Source: Shinisaurus crocodilurus (lineage: Eukaryota; Chordata; Lepidosauria; Squamata; Shinisauridae). From it: 64,000 nucleotides of DNA. The notes beneath the pieces were generated by a model, which was not told the origin of the DNA, did no database searches, and was given only the letters and a program-made list of their open reading frames with translations. Made by a program: the position numbers and the translations under genes. Within the stretch, counting starts at the first letter, position 1. Each line of letters starts with the position of its first letter. The stretch spans positions 6,687,980 through 6,751,979 of the forward strand of contig CM037877.1 in assembly GCA_021292165.1 (NCBI GenBank), written 5' to 3'. Positions 46,501 through 58,644 of the stretch are shown piece by piece.

Positions 46501-49500
46501 TGCTCAGATGCTAGTGGCTAAATACCGGAGGTGTCCACACAGCTGCCTGTGATGGACGAGCAGAAAAGCGGCGTGTGGCATAGAATTCTGATGCATAAAA
46601 AACCACCCATGATGATTAAGCAAGCTGGCACTACGGGATAGGCTTAAATTCAACCAAGAGTCTTTACAAATGTTGGTATGCAATTACGGAACACTGGAAT
46701 AGGAATAATAGCTACGCAGACATGACAAGAAGTACTGAATTTAGCTTAATACAAAAAAGATTATCATAGAATCATAGAATCATAGAAAAGTAGAGTTGGA
46801 AGGGGCCTACAAGGCCATCGAGTCCAACCCCCTGCTCAATGCAGGAATCTAGGTCAAAGCATCTCTGACAGATGGCTGTCCAGCTGCACCTTGAATGCCT
46901 CCAGAGTGGAGAGCCCCACGACCTCCCTAGGTAGTTGATTCCATTGTCTATTGCTCTGACAGTCAGGAATTTTTCCTGATGTTTAGGTGGAATCTAGGTT
47001 CCTGTAACTGAGCCATTATTCCGTGTCCTGCAAACTGGGATGAATGAGAAGAGATCTTTGCCCTCCTCTGTGTGACATCCCTTCAAATACTGGAAGAGTG
47101 CGATCATATCTCCCCTCAGTCTCCTCTTCTGAAGGCTAAACATGCCCAGGTCTTTCAGTCTCTCCTCATAGGGCCTTGTTTCCAGTCCCTTTATCATCCT
47201 TGTTGCCCTCCTCTGAACCCTCTCCAGTTTGTCTATGTCCTTCTTAAAGTGAGGTGCCCAGAACTGGACGCAGTACTCAAGATGAGGCCTAACCAGTGCC
47301 GAGTAAAGGGGAATTATCACTTCCCGTGATTTGGAAGCTATACTTCTATTAATACAGCCCAAAATTGCATTTGCCTTCTTTGCAGCCACATCGCATTGCT
47401 GACTCATATTCAGTTTGTGATCTACCACAATTCCAAGATCCTTCTCACTTGTAGTATTGTTGAGCCAAGTGTCCCCCATTCTGTAACTCTGCATTTGGTT
47501 TCCTCTCCCTAGGTGCAGCACTTGGCATTTATCCCTATTAAATTTCATTCTGTTGTTTTCGGCCCAGCGCTCCAGCCTATCGAGGTCACTTTGAATTTTG
47601 TTTCTGTCTTCCAGAGTATTAGCTGTTCCACCCAACTTTGTGTCATCTGCAAATTTGATAAGCATTCCCTGTACCTCCTGATCCAAGTCATTAATAAAAA
47701 TGTTGAAGAGCACTGGGCCCAGGACCGAGCCCTGTGGTACCCCGCTCGTTACCTCTCCCCAGTTTGAGAAGGAACCATTGATAAGCACTCTTTGAGTCCG
47801 ATTCTGTAGCCAATTGTGGATCCACCTGATAGTTGTTCCATCTAGTCCACTCTTAGCTAGCTTACTAATCAGGATATCATGAGGCACTTTGTCGAAAGCT
47901 TTGCTGAAGTCCAGATATATAATGTCCACAGCATTCCCACAGTCCACAAGGGAGGTTACCCGATCAAAAAATGAGATCAGATTAGTCTGACAGGATTTGT
48001 TCTTGACAAATCCATGCTGGGTTCTAGTAATCACTGCATTGTTTTCAAGGTGCTTGCAGACTGACTTCTTTATAATCTGCTCAAAAATCTTCCCGGGGAT
48101 TGATGTCAGACTGACTGGCCTATAATTCCCAGGTTCCTCCTTCTTGCCCTTTTTGAAGATGGGAACAACATTTGCCCTCCTCCAGTCGTCTGGCACTTCA
48201 CCTGTCCTCCATGATTTCTCAAAGATAATAGACAGTGGTTCTGAGAGTTCTTCTGCCAGTTCCTTTATTACTCTAGGATGCAGCTCATCAGGCCCTGGAG
48301 ATTTAAACTCGTTCAGAGTAATCAGGTGCTCCTTGACCATTTGTCTATCAATCTCAAGCTGCATTATGCTTTTGTAATATTTGATTTTTGTTGTTGTTGT
48401 TGTGTTGTTTGCTTTCTGATGTTATTATTCTGTTGTACTTGGATCAGATCGTTTAGTCACAAGTATGACATTAAAAAATTTTTTTTTTTACTAGATCCTG
48501 AATTCTGGCTTTACTGAGGTTATTTTTAATTCTTTCTTTTGAAATAACTTTTTAAAAAGTGAAATAAAAAAAACAAATCACAAACATGCACGGAAAGTAC
48601 TGGCCTTGGTGCATAAATTGGTCAATTCGGTTTATTGGTCACTCAAAAAGTTCGAATCACCGACAACAGGCATGGGCAATCCCATTGGCCAGATATGGTC
48701 TCCGGGGGCTGCCCAACCAGCCTGCGAGCTTCTTCCCTAAGGTCCCAACCCCTCTACTGGCAGAGAAAAGCCCCTATCTCTGATCAGCATTAGCAAAATG
48801 CAGGTCCCTGCTCTGAGGAATTTACAAATCCAGATGTATACAGGGTCTATGTGTGTGTCAGGAGGAGATACATAGGCCTCCATCGTCCATGACAAACCTG
48901 TGAACAGTTATCATGACATACAAACCCGGGCAGGGTGTCTTGATGCTGTGGTTAGCAAGCCAGCCCAGAAACTAACAGCAGCCCATGTGTTCTGGGGTGG
49001 CTCCTTAACCATGGCAACAACAAGCCACCCTGCCTGGGTTTGCAGGTCACAATAAGCACGGCAACCGCCTGCGTGGCTTGAGTATTCAGAATGCAGTGGC
49101 GGCCACCGTGTGCCACAAACCCCTGCGGCTTATTTATTTAAGCCACGGTGGCCTGCAATGATCATGCAAACCTGGTCAGTGGCTACTATTCCAACCCCTC
49201 TATAAGGCCGGTAGAGAGCGATCCACAAAGCCGAATGCAGGCCACTAGCCAGAAATGGTGGCCCACGGGGCTTCAGAAGCTGTCTGGCTTCATTCCCTTC
49301 CTGGGACTGCAGAAGTAGGGTGGGTGGGGTGCCAAGCGCCTGCCAGGTCCCAATCCACGGAGAGCCTGCGTGCTTTCCTGGCTTCGAACTCTCACCTCGG
49401 TGAAGAAGGCCATCCCGACCGTCCGCTCCTTAATGTCAGAATGGCGCAAGTACGCGTTGGCCTGTTTGAAGGTCATTTTGAGGTGCACTTTGGTGAATGT

Positions 49501-49923
49501 AAACAGGGTCCTGAAACAGCAAGCGGCAAACACAAAGGGATCACCCTTCTGAAGGATGCAGCAAGAAGAACCGCGCAGGTCTGCTACTCCCACGGGGTAT
49601 CCCTACGTGAGGCCTTCAACCGCCGCTTTCCCAAGGCTGCTTCTTCCACTTTCTTTGCAAGAGCAAGAGAGGGCCCTTTACATGTGTGTGTGTGTCCCCC
49701 CCCCCGGGTGTGTGTGTGTCTTTCTCTGCCTTTCGATATATTCCATCCAAGGTGGCGATGTGGTAAAGCTGTGATATAGCGGAATTGCAATAATACCTGG
49801 GGCTTCTTATAGCAGTTTATCGCGAGATTAGGAAATAATACTGCACTTTCCTCACTCTAAAAAAAAAGACGTGAAAATGGCTGCAAAACATGGGAGAGGC
49901 CCTGCGGGCTGACGTCGTCGTCG

Positions 49924-49966
<43 letters not shown>

Positions 49967-52900
49967 ATTTATACCTCGCCCTTTTCCCTCTTGCAAGGAA
50001 CCCAAGGTGGCTTACATAATCTTCCTCCTCCTCTCCATCTTACCCTCACAACAATCCTGTGAGGTAGGTTAGGCTGAGAAGACATCATGTTAAGGTCCCG
50101 CAAACTGCCATGAGTGAAGAATCTCGAGGGCACAATAAATGCCTCCGGTAGAGAAGCCCACAGTGGGCTCAAATTATGGGGGTGAAAGGCCCACCCGATT
50201 CCGCCCAATTTGAGTCAAGTCATGCCCGCCGTATACTTCTGAAATAGTAGCTAAGGAAGCCATTACACGGTAAGGGGTCGGCCCCAATTCCTCTGCCTCA
50301 CTGGTAATCAGAGCACTTATACAGGCCATGATAAATGAAATGCCTGACAGTGCTTGGCTAAAATGAAGCTTGCGGAAAGGAATTTAATCCTGGGAAACAG
50401 CAAGGCATGGCATTTCCTTCCCACAGTTCCTCAGTCAGTCAGATCCTTTTAATACATTCTGTTTTAGCTTCTAGCCCAGTGTTCTCCAACCGTGGGTCCC
50501 CGGATGTTTTTGGCCTACAACTCCCAGCATGCCCCAGCCAGCGTAGCTGGCTGGGGCATGCTGGGAGTTGTAGGCCAAAAACATCTGGGGACCCACGGTT
50601 GGAGAACACTGGGCAAGCCATTGCTTCCAGCTACATCTTCACTTCTTAGGAAGGGTTGCATTCCCATTATGTGGTGATTATCAGCTCACACAAGTCCCCA
50701 CACCCCATCACGGCTGCCCTCTTTAAAGCCACCAAAAGAACCCAGCCAGAGAGCTGCGTTCGGTGCATTCACCCTGACCTTTCCAAGTAGCTGTTGTTTA
50801 CTCCCATCCTTAACTGTCGTCAATAAAATACTTCCCCTCTTATATTGGGAAGGGTCTGCAGCTTAACGCTAGAGAACATGCCTCCCCAGCTTTCAGTTTC
50901 TTACCTAACCAGACTGAACAGGCCTTCGAAGAAATCCTCGGGAGTTGACAGCATGTCCCAGCAGCCTTGCATCCCCAGAATGTTGTATTCCTTGATGTAG
51001 CCGGCACAGGCAATCAGGTTCTTCAGAGCCTGCACGGCAGTGCTGAATCAAACAAAGGGAAAAGTATCACCAGAAGCCATTCAGCCTGAGGGACCCAACC
51101 ACATCGCCCCTGACGTGCGTCAAGCAGGAAGAGTCACATTTCTGCCTAAGCTTGCACAACTTGTGATCAGCCCAGTTGAATTCAGCAATAGTTCAATACA
51201 TTTTCTTGTTCTGCTGACTACAAAAAGAAAGGTGTAGGGGGAGCCCCAGCAATATGGCTGGTGGGATCCCAGGTTTTCCAGGCCTGCACCAAGGGGAAGT
51301 GGAATCTCTCTCTCTCTCTCTCTCTCTCTCCTAGTTAAGAAAAAGGACAACTAAGAAGCAACATGGCTGAGGTTGACAAAATTAAGGGCCGTGCAGAGAG
51401 AGTGGGCAGATAATTGTTTTTTCTGCCTTTCTCACAATACTAGAACCGAGGGTCAACCAATAAAGTAAGGTGGTATCAGTAGGTTCAGTACCAACCAAAG
51501 GACATATTTCCGACTGTACACAGTGACTGGGCTCAGACAACATGATAACCCACACTCAAGGGTTGAGTATGGGTTGTCGTTGAACCATGGGTTGTTGCTG
51601 AAATGTGGGTTATCATGTTGTCTGAACCCAGCTGAGATAACAAGCCATGGTTTGTTAACCACGAACAACCCATTAAGAGAACCCATGGTTTGTTGTTGGG
51701 TTGTGAACTGTGGGTTGTTCACCATGGTTAGTTATCTTGGCTGGGTTCAGACAACACGATAACCCACGTTTCAACAACATCCCACGGTAAGCCGCCTTGT
51801 GTTCCTTGCAGGAAAAAAGGCGGGGTATAAATATAATAAATAAATAAATAAATAATAAATAAATTCAACAACAACCCACACTCAATCCATACTCAACCCT
51901 TGAGTGTGGGTTATCATGTTGACTGAACCCAGTCAATGTGTGATCAGCTCTTATGGAGTTCGCTGCCACAAGATGCAGTCATGGCCAATGTCTTCATATG
52001 ATTTTAAAAGAAAAAAGGGTTAGATAAATTCATGGAGGATCCATCTGTTAGCTAACATCTTCCATGTTCAGACAAAGTATACCTCTGAATAAGCAGATGC
52101 TGGAGACAAACAACAGGAGAGGGCTTGCACCTTCATGGCCTGCTTGTGAGCTTCCCCAAGACATCTGGCTGGCCACTGTTGGAGACAGAATGCTGGTCTA
52201 GATCAGCCTTCCAGATGTGCTGGTCTACAATCCCCATGATTCCCATTGGCCATGGTGGCTGGGAATTATGGGAGTTGCAGTCCAACACATCTGTAGGGCA
52301 CCAGGTTGTGGAAGGCTGATCTGGATGGACCCTGTCTGCTTGGCATCCCATCCCCCGTGCAAACCATCTCCAAGACTGGGGTCAGACAAGGGTTGAGTAT
52401 GGGTTGAGTGTGGGTTGTCGTTGAACTCTGGGTTGTTGTTGAAACATGGGCTATCGTGTTGTCTGAACCCAGCTACACTAACAAGCCATGGCTTGTTAAC
52501 CACGAACAACCCATGAAGAGAACCCATGCTTTGTTGTTGGCTTGTGAACTGTGGGTTGTTCACCATGGTTTGTTATCTTGGCTGGGTTCAGACAACATGA
52601 TAACCCACGTTTCAACGACAACCCACACTCAACCCATACTCAACCCTTAAGAGTGGGTTATTGTGTTGTCTGAACCCAGTCCAAGTGTATTAGGAGATGG
52701 ACCTCTGTGGTAACCAACAGGCAGCCATTCAGGGCAATGAGTTGGGTTTACAAGCATCCAGAGGAAAAGGGCCATCCAAAAGGGAACTAGTGGGTTCCTT
52801 ACCTCAAAGGGGTGGGATGTACAACAATGTCAGAGGCAACACTTGGCCTCTTGGATCCCCTCCTGCATGTCCCAAGAACAAAATAGATCTGGGTAACCAG

Positions 52901-55900
52901 CGCAATGAGCAGGTGGGGGAATTTGTTCTGAAGCGAATCCGCAGCCTCAGGTAAGGAGAGGATGAGACACAAAGCATTGGTGGCCTGGAGGTTGCGAGGA
53001 AAAGGAGAATTAGTATGTTCAGCAGAGGTCATCTTGAGGTAAAGGTCCCCTCCCAACCTTGGAACAACACGTGGTGGAACTCTCTGCCCTGGGAGATCCA
53101 CTTGGCCTGCTTGCCTTCTGGTTTGCACTGGCAATCGGAAACCCTTTTTATTTGGAGGAGTCCTTGGACTGACCAGTGTTCATTCTTGGTTTGCTTTTGG
53201 CGCTGATAAATGCGCAAACATAAGAGAGCACAGAGCCCTCCTAATATGGTTGCCAACTTTTAGGAGAATAGGGGCTCCTGTGCCTTTAATAGCTGCCTGA
53301 GAGGCATAGATTCAAGAGATGAAAGGATGAGCAAAGCTTGAGCAGCTGTTTGATTGCTGACTGACTGACTATGTTGTGAGTATGAAAAATACAAGACTCT
53401 TCCAGAAAAGAAACTGGCAACCTTCTCTACATTCAGCTTCCTTACACTCAGGGCCCAGGATTGAATTTTTGCTATTTTTGTTTTAAATTGTATTTATATG
53501 GTTTGTATAACTGTATGCATATATACCTGCTGTCTCCCAAAGCAGTTACTTTACTCCCAACTCAAGGATGGAAAGCGGAATATCGGTGGTCAATATAAGA
53601 GGTTTAAAGATGTTCATAAGGCTAATCTAAAAAAATGCAATATAAACATCGAAAACTGGGAAGCTCTGGCCCATGAACGATCTAAATGGAGGTTGGCCTT
53701 TCACAAAGGTTCCATGGACTTTGAAGAAGCCCGAGTGCAAGGTGAAAGGGAGAAACGTGCTAAGCGAAAAGCACGTCAAATGAATCCTTTACAGGACCAT
53801 CTTCTATCTGGGAAGCTGTGTGGATCTAGAATTGGCCTCCACAGTCACTTACGGACCCATCGCTAGAGTCTACACAATCTTCTTTAGAATCTCCTCCTTT
53901 TATCCCGGAAGACAATCTTACTCGGTCACGAGTGATCGCCTGATGATGATGATGATGATATACCGGTAACAAGCAACCCGCTCCCCACTCGAATGGTGCA
54001 GTCCTATACAAGTCTACACAAAAGTAAGGCCCACTGAGTTCAATAGGACTTACTCCCAGTTAAGTCGGTATAGGATTACTGCCTAAATCTAGAGATCTTA
54101 GCCTAGCATATCTCTAGTAACAGTGCAGATCTATTAAGCACTCATATACTGCTCCCCCACCCCATATATCTGGAATAAGGGGGTAGAGTTGCCATATATG
54201 CTCATTTGAATGATCAGGTTCATATGGCTGGTAAATTTCTGCTGCATGGTCTCCCTGCTCCCCCTAGATCTCCAAATGTTGTATTGGTTTTATATCTGGA
54301 CTTGAAATAGGGAAAGCTCCCCGCCCCCACTCCACAGGTGTTGTTTCACTTTCAGCCGGAAACAGGTTTGCCAACGGACCATGAAAATTGACCTGGTCTG
54401 CTTCTGTGCCATCAAGAGGCCTGATTTGCACAGAAACGAGGCTGTTTCACAGAGATGAGCGTTTCCCACTTGCTAACGTTGGCACTTTAAGACGCTGTAA
54501 AAAGGCACAAACTCAGAAGCCAGTTGGCGAGTTGCCAAGCCTAGCCAGAAGCCCCCAGCCAGCCCAGCCCAGCCCAGCCCCTGGCCCCACTTCAGGACTA
54601 AGACAGAAAGGAGAGCAGAGTGCTTTTGTACCGCCAGCGGCATTTGAGACTTGCTGTGTCGCCTGTAAGTGACGTTGGAAAGCGAGTCTTCATCCATCAG
54701 CCTTTTGAGCAGAGGTCTCATAAGCTTGACATTGGCATACGGGTCGGAGACCAAGGCCTTCCACATCTCTGCTACACTGCTACACAGGGTTTCAAAAGAG
54801 AATGAAAAGAAAGGTCAGGTCTTTTACATTTCCCAGAAGTTCCTCTCGCATTGGCATAGAAAAAGGACACCCCGGGAGCTGCGTCTAATGCTCTGGCAAA
54901 TATCCCAATTTGATTTCTGGATATCTGTTCCTGATGATTCACAGTGCCGTGTCTTTAAGGCAGGGGGAGGCCACAGGTGGGGGTGGGCTGGCCTTTTTTG
55001 CAGCTCCTACTGCTGCGCTGCCAAAATTCGGTGGGACAGTGGCAAAAGGGTGGTGATTTCAAACAAACAAACACAAACACCAAGGGCATGCCGGAAGTGC
55101 GTGCCTTGCTTTAAAGCAGTGTTTCTCAAACTTGGGTCCCCAGATGTTTTTGGCCTACAACTCCCAGCATGCCCCAGCCAGCTATGCTGGCTGGGGCATG
55201 CTGGGAGTTGTAGGCCAAAAACATCTGGGGACCCAAGGTTGAGAAACACTGCTTTAAAGGAAGATCACCACGGCGCGTAATTTCAGGGACACATTCAGTG
55301 GTTCTGCAGTGGCAGGAATTTTGGTAGTAGCAAGGAGAGTGTGGCCCTCAGGAGGTTGTAGGGGCAGGGGATGGAATTGGCCCCGGACTCCCTGAAGTTG
55401 CCCACTCCTGAATTAGGCTATTGCACTCTACATGCTGGGATACAGAGAGAAAGAGTGCAGTGGCACAGTTTGACTTTTGTGGGGAGCATTTTGGGACAAA
55501 AAAAAAAAATACTGCACAGATTTCAGTCATTTGGATTTACGTTCCCCCTTCAGGTTAAATCTCTCCCCCGCTCTTGCTCAGAGTTCACACGCAACCCTAA
55601 ATTCCACTTGAGCATTTTGCAATAATGCGCCTGCTAGAGCCTCAACAGCCCTCTCACCTTCCCTCTCCTCTGTCACAGCCACAAGATGTACACTGGAAGC
55701 ATGCACTCAGGGCCAGTGCAAGGCAGTTTGGTGCCCTAGGCAAGATAAGATATTTAGCGCCCCCCCTTCCCACTTGAGCCCTCCCTCCAGCTCCTGGTGC
55801 CCCCTTTAGCCCGGCGCCCTAGGCAGCCGCCTAGTTGGCCTAATGGTAGCACCGGCCCTGCGTGCACTTCCTGGAAACTAACCTCCGTTGGCCATTAGGT

Positions 55901-58599
55901 CTGAACCAAGCCAAACTGTGGTTGGCTTAAAGAAGCCAAGATCAAACCATGATTTCTGATCTTGGCTTATCTCAATAAATCATTGGCTGGGTTCACACAA
56001 TACAATACCCAGGCCATGGTGGCTTGTTCTCAGTGTGCCTTATTGTGACATGTGAACCATGCTGGGAATATCAACAACATGCTGTGAGTTTTTTGTTTAT
56101 GGTACAAGTGGTACTAGCTTTTCTAGGCAGGATGTGTATCTGTCCGAGCTGCACAGTTTGTTGACATTGGCTATTCCTGGTAGCTTCTGCTGAGGCGTGG
56201 GAAACAAGGTCATGTGACTGTTCTTGTGCCATCTACTGTGCTGTTCAGACAGCAGCCATATTATTAGAAGGGCTACTGCTCTTTGTTCATCTCACTCTCT
56301 GATGGTGGGGTGAAGTTCTTCTTCCTCTCTACTGGACTTTTGCCTGCTATGCTTTTGTACTCTGCACATGGACTATATCTATGGAGTGTGGCTTGCCTGC
56401 TGAATCACAAGTTGTGCAGTCCTGCTATAGGGCACCTAAGTCATGCTAGCCTTTGCACAAGGACTCCCTGGCAAAAATGGTTGTGGCGTAGTACTATTGT
56501 CTGGGCGGGAGTGTTGCCGGGTAAGTATGATGGACATTTTTTTTTTTACAAAAATAACATTAGGGAGACGGTTGGTCCATCTCCTTGAGGCTCCTACTCA
56601 TCACATTCCACCGAGCACTCCAGAAGGATGTCTACCACTCCGTTTAGACGCTTCGAAGCCAGGCTGCATACTGCCTTCATTGTCTCTTCTCTGGTAAAAA
56701 CGTCACTGATGCTAGAGAGACGGTTGTAAATCTCCTTGACAATCATGGGCAGCTAGAAGGATGCAAAGAGGAGCAGATTGATGGAGCCAGTTTGCGCCTC
56801 CTCCTCCTCCTCCTCCTCCTCCTCCTCCTCCTCCTCACCAAAGCAGGCCTTTTGATTCCCCCTCCCTGTGCCAAATTCTCTTACAGTTCCATTGCTTATG
56901 GTAAATACAGGAGGCTGAGGCCTACTAGCTATACTGGACATGCTTTGCCTGTATGGGCAAGGCGTGGAAAGAAACCATTCAGCATTTTTTTCAATGCAAC
57001 CATGAAAGGAGGCAGAAGTCTGAGTTCTGCAGCTGGCTGGAAGGAAGCCTTAGGATTAGGACATCCTGAGATTTGGGGAAGCAGCGAGCATGAAAGCAAT
57101 AATGTGAGATCTCTTACTAAAACCATGTGATAAAACTCTTGCTCTCTGGCATGAAGCCAAACAGAGCCTTAATGCAATCAGTACACCCCACTCCACATTT
57201 AAAGAGATCTTAATATCCTCGATGCCTATGTCTCTTAATTTCAGGATCTCGTTGGACAGCATTTGCGAAGGCCCAACGCGACACGTGTTACCCAGAATGT
57301 GTGGCGGCGGCTGCTGTTCTGCAGCTGCTCTTGTGTCTCTGGGTACCATTTACTTAAAGGAGATGCCTAATGGGACATGGCTGCATCCGGAGCTTCTCCA
57401 TCCCACGGCCAGCTCCAGCCAATCAAGTGGAGCGGAGGCTAAGAAACCCGGAAGTAATAATGTCACATCGCATGTCATCTTTAATTAAGCACGAGGGGGG
57501 AGCATGGGGAAAAGACATGAGTTGTGGGGAGCTGTGTGTTCCTCGTAACATGGTCGTTTGGGCCTAAGGTTGCATTCCTTGGGTTTTTGCTGCATTTGTA
57601 TGTGGCCCTTCTTCCAAGGAACACAGACTGGCTTTCACTGTTCTCTCACTAGTCACTCACCCAATTATCTGCACTGGTGATGTAGCCTAGGCTGAGAGGC
57701 GGTGACTGACTGGCTCATCGTGGTTCCCCAGTGAGGTGGCTGAGCAAAGATTAGAGTCCGGGTCTCCCAGTCCTCGTCCAAGACTATCACATCACACTAC
57801 CTGGGCTGGGTTCAGTCAACACAACAACCCACACTCAAGGGTTGAGAATGAGTTGAGTGTGGGTTGTCGTTGAGCCGTGGGGCTTGTTGTTGTTGAAACG
57901 TGGGTTGTCGTGTTGTCTGAACCAAGTTGTGCTAACAAACCATGGTTGGTTAACCATAAACAACCCATGAAGAGAACCCATGGTTTGTTGTTGGGTTGTG
58001 AACTGTGGGGTTGTTCATGGTCAACCAACCAGGGTCTGTTGTCATGGCTGGGTTCAGACAACAAGATAACCCATGTTTCAACAACAACCCACAGTTTAAC
58101 GACAACCCACACTCAACTCTTGAATGTGGGTTATCGTGTTGTCTGAACTGGGCTGGTTCGCACGTCACTATAAGCCACCCTGAGAACAAGCCATCATGGG
58201 TTGGTTATTGGATCGCTCTCCCACAATGGTGCTGACAAACGATCTGCCTCTCCGAGGCTTGTTGTGGCTTGTTTTCGTCTTACTGTTCTCACCCACGCCC
58301 TGCATGTATCCCAGGAGCCTTTGCGGCACAACTCCTCTATACTCCTGCTGCGAATGAGATTCTCCCCATCACCCCAGCCCCTTTCTTGCCACGCAAAGCA
58401 CCTGCACTGACGTATGTCGTGAGAGCCAGTGTGGCGTAGTGGTGAGAGTGTTGGACTGGGGACTCAGAAGATCCGGGTTCTAGTCCCCACTTGGCCATGA
58501 AGCTCACTGACCTACTTCACAAGGTTGTTGTGAGGATCAAATGGGGAGGAGGACCGTGTAAGCCACCTTGGGTTCCTTGCAACAGGAAAAAAGGTGGGA

Positions 58600-58644
<45 letters not shown>

